Source: Oscillospiraceae bacterium
Lineage (GTDB): Bacteria > Bacillota > Clostridia > Oscillospirales > Oscillospiraceae
Assembly: GCA_017452505.1 (NCBI GenBank)
Contig: JAFTMI010000027.1
Location: 1-64,000, forward strand
Direction: 5' to 3'
DNA: 64,000 nt
Part shown: positions 60,419 to 64,000 of the stretch, piece by piece
Layout of the letters: each line of letters starts with the position of its first letter
Position numbering within the stretch: the first letter of the stretch is position 1
Notes under the pieces: generated by a model
Seen by the model: only the letters and a program-made list of their open reading frames with translations
Told to the model about the DNA's origin: nothing
Database searches by the model: none
Program-made: the position numbers and the translations under genes

Positions 60419-61345
60419 ATGAACAAACCCGTTCTTGTGGTACTGGCAGCCGGTATGGGCAGCCGTTACGGCGGTCTGAAGCAGATCGACCCCGTTGGTA
60501 GCCACGGCGAAGCAATTTTGGACTACTCCCTCTTTGATGCCCATGAAGCCGGTTTTGAAACCGCCGTTATCATCATCAAGGACATGATCAAAAAGGACTT
60601 TATGGACACTGTGGGCAAGCGCCTGGAAAAGTGCCCCATGGAGATCCGCTACGCATTCCAGGAGCTGGAGAAGATCCCTGCAGGCTGCGAGATCCCCGCA
60701 GAGCGCACCAAGCCCTGGGGCACCAGCCACGCAGTGCTCTGCGCCAAGGAAGAGATCGGCAACGCTCCCTTTGCAGTGGTCAATGCCGACGATTACTACG
60801 GCAAGCAGGCTTACAAGGAACTGTACAACTTCCTGTCCAAGATCCAAGACCCCGCTTCCTGCGACTACTGCATGGTGGGCTACCGGCTGGGCAATACCGT
60901 CACCGACCACGGCTCTGTAGCCCGCGGTGTCTGCGCCACCGATGAAAACAGCTACCTGACCGACATCGTAGAGCGCACCAAGATCGAAAAGTACGAAGGC
61001 GGCATCCACTTCACCGAAGATGACGGCGCTACCTGGACCGATGTGGACGCAGATACCCCTGTTTCCATGAATATGTGGGGTCTGACCCCCGGCTTTATTG
61101 CCGAGGTGGAGAAGGATTTCCCCCGTTTCTTCAAGGAAGAAGTCCCTGCTAACCCCGCAAAGTCTGAAATGTTCCTGCCCATGACCGTGGGTCAGCTTTT
61201 GCACGCAGGCAAGGCCACCGTCAAGGTGCTGCGCACTGCCGATAAGTGGTACGGCGTGACCTATGCTGCCGACAAGCCCCAGGTGGTAGCAGCACTGAAG
61301 GAACTGGCTGCCAAGGGCGCATACCCCGACGGACTTTGGAAATAA
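60419..61345 (+). CDS. Sugar-phosphate nucleotidyltransferase-like protein
   Basis: A 308-residue NTP_transferase-fold protein: LAAGMGSRYGGLKQ (nucleotide-binding, about 8-21) and NADDYYG (Mg-binding, about 120). It resembles family members of unknown sugar specificity in Clostridia; the 200-308 region (MNMWGLTPGFIAEVEKDF) is conserved in them. Partner genes for a nucleotide-sugar pathway are not nearby. TTGGAGG precedes the ATG at 60419. Confidence 0.85.
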   Translation: MNKPVLVVLAAGMGSRYGGLKQIDPVGSHGEAILDYSLFDAHEAGFETAVIIIKDMIKKDFMDTVGKRLEKCPMEIRYAFQELEKIPAGCEIPAERTKPWGTSHAVLCAKEEIGNAPFAVVNADDYYGKQAYKELYNFLSKIQDPASCDYCMVGYRLGNTVTDHGSVARGVCATDENSYLTDIVERTKIEKYEGGIHFTEDDGATWTDVDADTPVSMNMWGLTPGFIAEVEKDFPRFFKEEVPANPAKSEMFLPMTVGQLLHAGKATVKVLRTADKWYGVTYAADKPQVVAALKELAAKGAYPDGLWK

Positions 61346-61426
61346 TTTTTCGAACCTTTTTTCATAATCGGAATATCTTGGAATGAGCGGTCAATCACCG
61401 CGAATAAATTTCGGAGGTATCTGATT

Positions 61427-61570
61427 ATGTGTAACAACGGTTTCTGCGGCGGTAATATTTGCTGGATCATCCTGATCATCCTGTTGCTGTGCAACTGCGG
61501 CGGCAACGGCCTGGTCGGCAACAACAACGGCTGCGGCTGTGGCTGCAACGATAACTGCGGCTGCTGCTAA
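61427..61570 (+). CDS. Cys/Gly-rich membrane-associated microprotein (chorion-like HCB type)
   Basis: A 47-residue protein, too short for most gene finders, with TCGGAGG six to ten bases ahead of the ATG. Layout: MCNNGFCGGNICW, then a very hydrophobic IILIILLLC, then Gly/Asn/Cys repeats ending GCGCGCNDNCGCC. Eleven of 47 residues are Cys. Similar small proteins in Clostridia are annotated as chorion class high-cysteine proteins and resemble spore YjcZ-like peptides in layout; the function is unknown. Confidence 0.75.
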   Translation: MCNNGFCGGNICWIILIILLLCNCGGNGLVGNNNGCGCGCNDNCGCC

Positions 61571-61766
61571 TTTAAATAAGCATAACCGTTGATTAGATCG
61601 TCTTCGGTTGTCAGCGGATTTTTTGACCCAGCTTCGCGGTTTGTAAAACTTGAAATACACAAAGTATGTCTTCGTTTTCCAAACCTTAATCTGTGCCAAA
61701 ATCTCTCGCCGGCAACTCTCGCCGACTGAATCACCGGCTATGCAGAAAATCTTCTAAAGAAACATT

Positions 61767-61794
61767 TTGCCCGGGTGGAAAACCACCCGGGCAA
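61767..61794 (-). terminator. Perfect hairpin, copy 1 of 2
   Basis: TTGCCCGGGTGG pairs with CCACCCGGGCAA across AAAA. The identical 28-mer recurs at 62393-62420. It lies after the stop of the 61798 gene. Confidence 0.7.
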
Positions 61795-61797
61795 CAT

Positions 61798-62112
61798 TTA
61801 TTTTCCGGAAAATTGCTGTCCGTACCAAAACATCAAACGGCAAAGCTCCCTCTCCATATCCATATAGCAGCGAATGATACATTCCACATCCTCGTCCTCA
61901 TCCACTACACCCAATCTGTCGCACAGACGGTCATAGGCATCCCGCATTTTTCCATACAACACCATACACTTAGCACCGTCAGCAAAGGCATTTTCCACCC
62001 CCGGCATTCGCCACGGTTCTAAAACGTGACAGGTCAAAGATTCATATACCTGTTCCCACAAATCTGTTTTTATAAAAACCCCACCTTTCTGATAGTGTTC
62101 GTATGTGAACAC
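61798..62112 (-). CDS. Small helical acidic protein, unknown
   Basis: About 104 residues. I use the GTG at 62112 (AAAGGA ahead), but the start is uncertain because the palindrome at 62092-62115 overlaps it; a later start is possible. The body (LTCHVLEPWRMPGVENAFADG) and DRLGVVDEDEDVECIIRCYMDMERELCRLMFWYGQ region is helical and acidic. It is divergent from an XRE gene and followed by a hairpin. No family recognised; it may be the partner of the XRE protein. Confidence 0.6.
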   Translation of the reverse strand: MFTYEHYQKGGVFIKTDLWEQVYESLTCHVLEPWRMPGVENAFADGAKCMVLYGKMRDAYDRLCDRLGVVDEDEDVECIIRCYMDMERELCRLMFWYGQQFSGK

Positions 62113-62154
62113 TATTCCTTTCTTGATTTTACGGCAATAATAGAGAAAAAGCAA
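62092..62154 (-). promoter_or_regulatory. Promoter and palindromic operator between the divergent pair
   Basis: On the minus strand TTGCTT (62154-62149), 17 bases, TAAAAT (62131-62126). ATAGTGTTC (62092-62100) is perfectly mirrored by GAACACTAT (62107-62115), just after the predicted start site, an operator-like palindrome probably bound by the XRE protein. Confidence 0.65.
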
Positions 62155-62174
62155 GTAAAAAGAGGGGTGTTGGT

Positions 62175-62387
62175 ATGATAAAATATGATCGACTTTGGGA
62201 AACTATGAAAGCCCGGGGAATTACGCAATACGATCTATACACCCACTACAATGTGAATCGCTCTCAAATCAACAGATTGCGTCAAAACAAAAATGTGGAA
62301 GTCAACACGATTGATAAGCTGTGCAATATTCTCCAATGCTCTGTTGAGGAAATTATGGAGCATTTCCACGATGATAATAAATTTTAA
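62175..62387 (+). CDS. Small XRE/Cro-type transcriptional regulator
   Basis: A 70-residue HTH protein: YDRLWETMKARGITQYDLYTHYNVNRSQINRLRQNKNVEVNTIDKLCNIL in the classic Cro/C1 five-helix layout (HTH at about 16-45). GAGGGG precedes the ATG. It faces the 61798 gene divergently across a palindromic operator and likely represses that pair. Confidence 0.85.
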   Translation: MIKYDRLWETMKARGITQYDLYTHYNVNRSQINRLRQNKNVEVNTIDKLCNILQCSVEEIMEHFHDDNKF

Positions 62388-62392
62388 TCAAA

Positions 62393-62420
62393 TTGCCCGG
62401 GTGGAAAACCACCCGGGCAA
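62393..62420 (+). terminator. Perfect hairpin, copy 2 of 2
   Basis: Identical to 61767-61794 and followed by CATTTTAC; terminator-like, directly after the XRE gene. Confidence 0.7.
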
Positions 62421-62467
62421 CATTTTACACAAATTACAATCTTCTACACAATGCTGCACCCCCGGAC

Positions 62468-62581
62468 AATGCGCCCGGAGGGGTACATAGGGGAGGGGCG
62501 TTTCGCAAGCGGGAGTTGCGGCTCAGCCCCTCCCCTATGGCGCATTCTTTGGGTACTTTCTTGGCGCAACAAGAAAGTACC
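62468..62581. repeat. Nested inverted repeats before the flavoprotein gene
   Basis: CATAGGGGAGGGGC (62486-62499) pairs with GCCCCTCCCCTATG (62526-62539), inside AATGCGCC/GGCGCATT. Then GGTACTTTCTTG (62552) pairs with CAAGAAAGTACC (62570). Two further non-coding repeat families side by side. Confidence 0.65.
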
Positions 62582-62600
62582 GCCACCGGCAGGTATTCCT

Positions 62601-62632
62601 AAAAAAGCCCCGCCTTTTGGTGGGGCTTTTTG
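62601..62632 (-). terminator. Terminator of flavoprotein gene
   Basis: AAAAAGCCCC with GGGGCTTTTT around CGCCTTTTGGT; on the minus strand a T-run follows. Confidence 0.85.
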
Positions 62633-62633
62633 C

Positions 62634-64000
62634 TTACTTGTCCTGCAAATACTTATCGATGGCAGCGGCGGCCTTCTTGCCGGCGCCCATTGCCAGGATA
62701 ACGGTGGCAGCGCCGGTAACAGCATCGCCGCCGGCGAACACGCCGTCACGGGTGGTCATCTCGTCCTCATTGACGATGAGGCCGCCCTTGCGGTTGGTTT
62801 CCAGACCGGGGGTGGTAGACCGGATCAGCGGGTTGGGGCTGGTGCCCAAGCTCATAATCACAGTATCCACATCCAGCACGAACTCAGAACCGGGAACCTC
62901 GATGGGACGGCGGCGGCCGGAAGCATCGGGCTCACCCAACTCCATACGGATGCAGTTCATACCGCAGACGCGGCCATCCTCGTCGCCGATGATGGAAGTG
63001 GGGTTGCACAGGGTCTTAAACTCGATGCCCTCTTCCTTGGCGTGGTGCTGCTCTTCCAGACGGGCGGGCATCTCAGCCTCACCGCGGCGGTAAACAACAT
63101 AAACATGTTCAGCGCCCAGACGCATCGCGCAGCGGGCAGCGTCCATTGCCACGTTACCGCCACCCACAACAGCAACTGCCTTGGACTTGATGACGGGAGT
63201 ATCGTAATTCTCGTCGTAAGCCTTCATCAGATTGGTACGGGTCAGATACTCGTTGGCGGACATAACTCCCTTGAGGGATTCACCGGGAATGTTCATAAAC
63301 ATGGGCAGACCTGCGCCGGAGCCCACAAACACAGCCTTGAAGCCCATGTCGAACAGCTCGTCGATGGTGAGCACTCTGCCGATAACCATATTGGTCATCA
63401 CTGTCACGCCCTGGGCCTCCAGCTTGCTGATTTCGTTGGCAACGATGGCCTTGGGCAGACGGAACTCGGGGATGCCGTAAACCAGCACGCCGCCGGCGGT
63501 ATGGAGAGCCTCGAACATAGTGACCTCATAGCCCCGCTTGGCCAAATCGGAAGCAGCGGTCATACCGGCAGGGCCGGAACCCACAACGGCCACCTTCTTG
63601 CCGTTGGACTCGACCTTCTCGGGCATTGCGTTCACATTCTCCCGGTACCAGTCAGCAACGAAGCGCTCCAGGCGGCCGATAGCAACGGGCTCACCCTTGA
63701 TGCCGCGAACACACTTGGCCTCGCACTGGGTCTCCTGGGGGCAAACACGGCCGGAAAGAGCGGGCAGCGCATTGGTGGAGGTGATGACCTCGTAAGCGGC
63801 CTTGAAGTCGCCTTCCTGGACCTTCTTAATAAACTCGGGGATACGCACGTTAACGGGGCAACCCTCTACGCAAGCGGGCTTCTTACAGCCTAAGCAGCGG
63901 TTTGCCTCTTCGATAGCCATTTCGGCGGTGTAGCCGATGGCAACTTCCTTAAAGTTCCGGGCACGAACCTTGGGGTCCTGCTCAGGCATAGGAGTTTTTG
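62634..64000 (-). CDS. gltA: NADPH-dependent glutamate synthase small-subunit-like flavoprotein (5' end outside window)
   Basis: At least 455 codons. The frame stays open to the window edge and reads KTP before the MPEQDPKVRARNF that could pass as a start; family members normally have this motif internally after about 10 residues, so the true start probably lies beyond 64000. CLGCKKPACVEGCPV and CPQETQCEAKC bind 4Fe-4S clusters. VVGSGPAGMTAA binds FAD and VVGGGNVAMDAAR NADPH. In Clostridia the same family includes NfnB of ferredoxin-NADP reductase and SudA; upstream context that would decide is missing. Confidence 0.85.
   Translation of the reverse strand, partial: KTPMPEQDPKVRARNFKEVAIGYTAEMAIEEANRCLGCKKPACVEGCPVNVRIPEFIKKVQEGDFKAAYEVITSTNALPALSGRVCPQETQCEAKCVRGIKGEPVAIGRLERFVADWYRENVNAMPEKVESNGKKVAVVGSGPAGMTAASDLAKRGYEVTMFEALHTAGGVLVYGIPEFRLPKAIVANEISKLEAQGVTVMTNMVIGRVLTIDELFDMGFKAVFVGSGAGLPMFMNIPGESLKGVMSANEYLTRTNLMKAYDENYDTPVIKSKAVAVVGGGNVAMDAARCAMRLGAEHVYVVYRRGEAEMPARLEEQHHAKEEGIEFKTLCNPTSIIGDEDGRVCGMNCIRMELGEPDASGRRRPIEVPGSEFVLDVDTVIMSLGTSPNPLIRSTTPGLETNRKGGLIVNEDEMTTRDGVFAGGDAVTGAATVILAMGAGKKAAAAIDKYLQDK

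Noticed and set aside
60230-61204. 324-codon minus-strand frame
   Set aside because: Antisense of the nucleotidyltransferase gene and running through a palindromic repeat.
62451-63893. 480-codon plus-strand frame
   Set aside because: Antisense of the glutamate-synthase-like flavoprotein; His/Gly-rich reversed composition.

Overview
The window comes from a low-to-mid GC Gram-positive anaerobe of the Clostridia, most likely a gut Oscillospiraceae-type bacterium. The signs are strong AGGAGG ribosome sites, NrdR, MreC/MreD/PBP2, a TrpR-like (YerC) regulator heading a complete his operon with short HisG plus HisZ, an SLH-domain protein, and many short palindromic intergenic repeats. The species assignment is inference. 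No rRNA or tRNA gene was seen.

Bases 1-24600 are chromosomal. A giant surface adhesin (VWA domain plus pilin-type isopeptide domains) runs off the left edge, preceded by a small Cys-rich protein. A two-HTH regulator follows, then a VanY-like peptidase, rlmD, a GNAT, an SdpI-like protein, nrdR, a CDF cation transporter, degV, an EF-G paralogue, a U32 peptidase, maf, and mreC-mreD-mrdA. The mre block is enclosed by two inverted copies of one intergenic repeat. Five copies and one half copy of another bipartite palindrome (GTAGGGGAGG type) are scattered in the chromosomal parts and absent from the island.

Bases ~24997-42879 form a ~17.9 kb integrated island, AT-richer than its surroundings. It sits in the 5' end of a low-molecular-weight protein tyrosine phosphatase gene. 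The left end supplies a new ribosome site and first codons to the phosphatase, while the gene's original first codons lie stranded at the right end (42850-42897). The island has a Tn916-like integrase and excisionase, a second tyrosine recombinase, tandem terminators with a strong promoter, and no conjugation genes that I can see. Its cargo looks like conflict or defence genes: an alarmone (RelA/SpoT-type) synthetase with two small partner genes; a divergent HD alarmone hydrolase; an AMP-forming ligase behind a structured leader ending in an intrinsic terminator; a nucleoside-phosphorylase-like protein with two C-terminal membrane helices; an XRE/ImmA-IrrE regulator with a partner; a DUF4143-type ATPase with a membrane protein; a DUF262-AlbA_2 fusion; and a DUF6883-like protein. 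The alarmone/phosphorylase cluster with its attenuator-like leader is the best candidate here for an undescribed system.

Bases 42900-64000 return to chromosome: a small EamA protein, a Na/Pi cotransporter, the his operon (yerC-hisZ-G-D-C-B-H-A-F-IE-hisK, all minus strand), a C39-like peptidase, a thioesterase, an M20 amidohydrolase, an SLH protein, a CapA-like protein, gluQ, a sugar-type nucleotidyltransferase, a Cys/Gly-rich microprotein, a small XRE pair around a palindromic operator, and a glutamate-synthase-like flavoprotein cut by the right edge.
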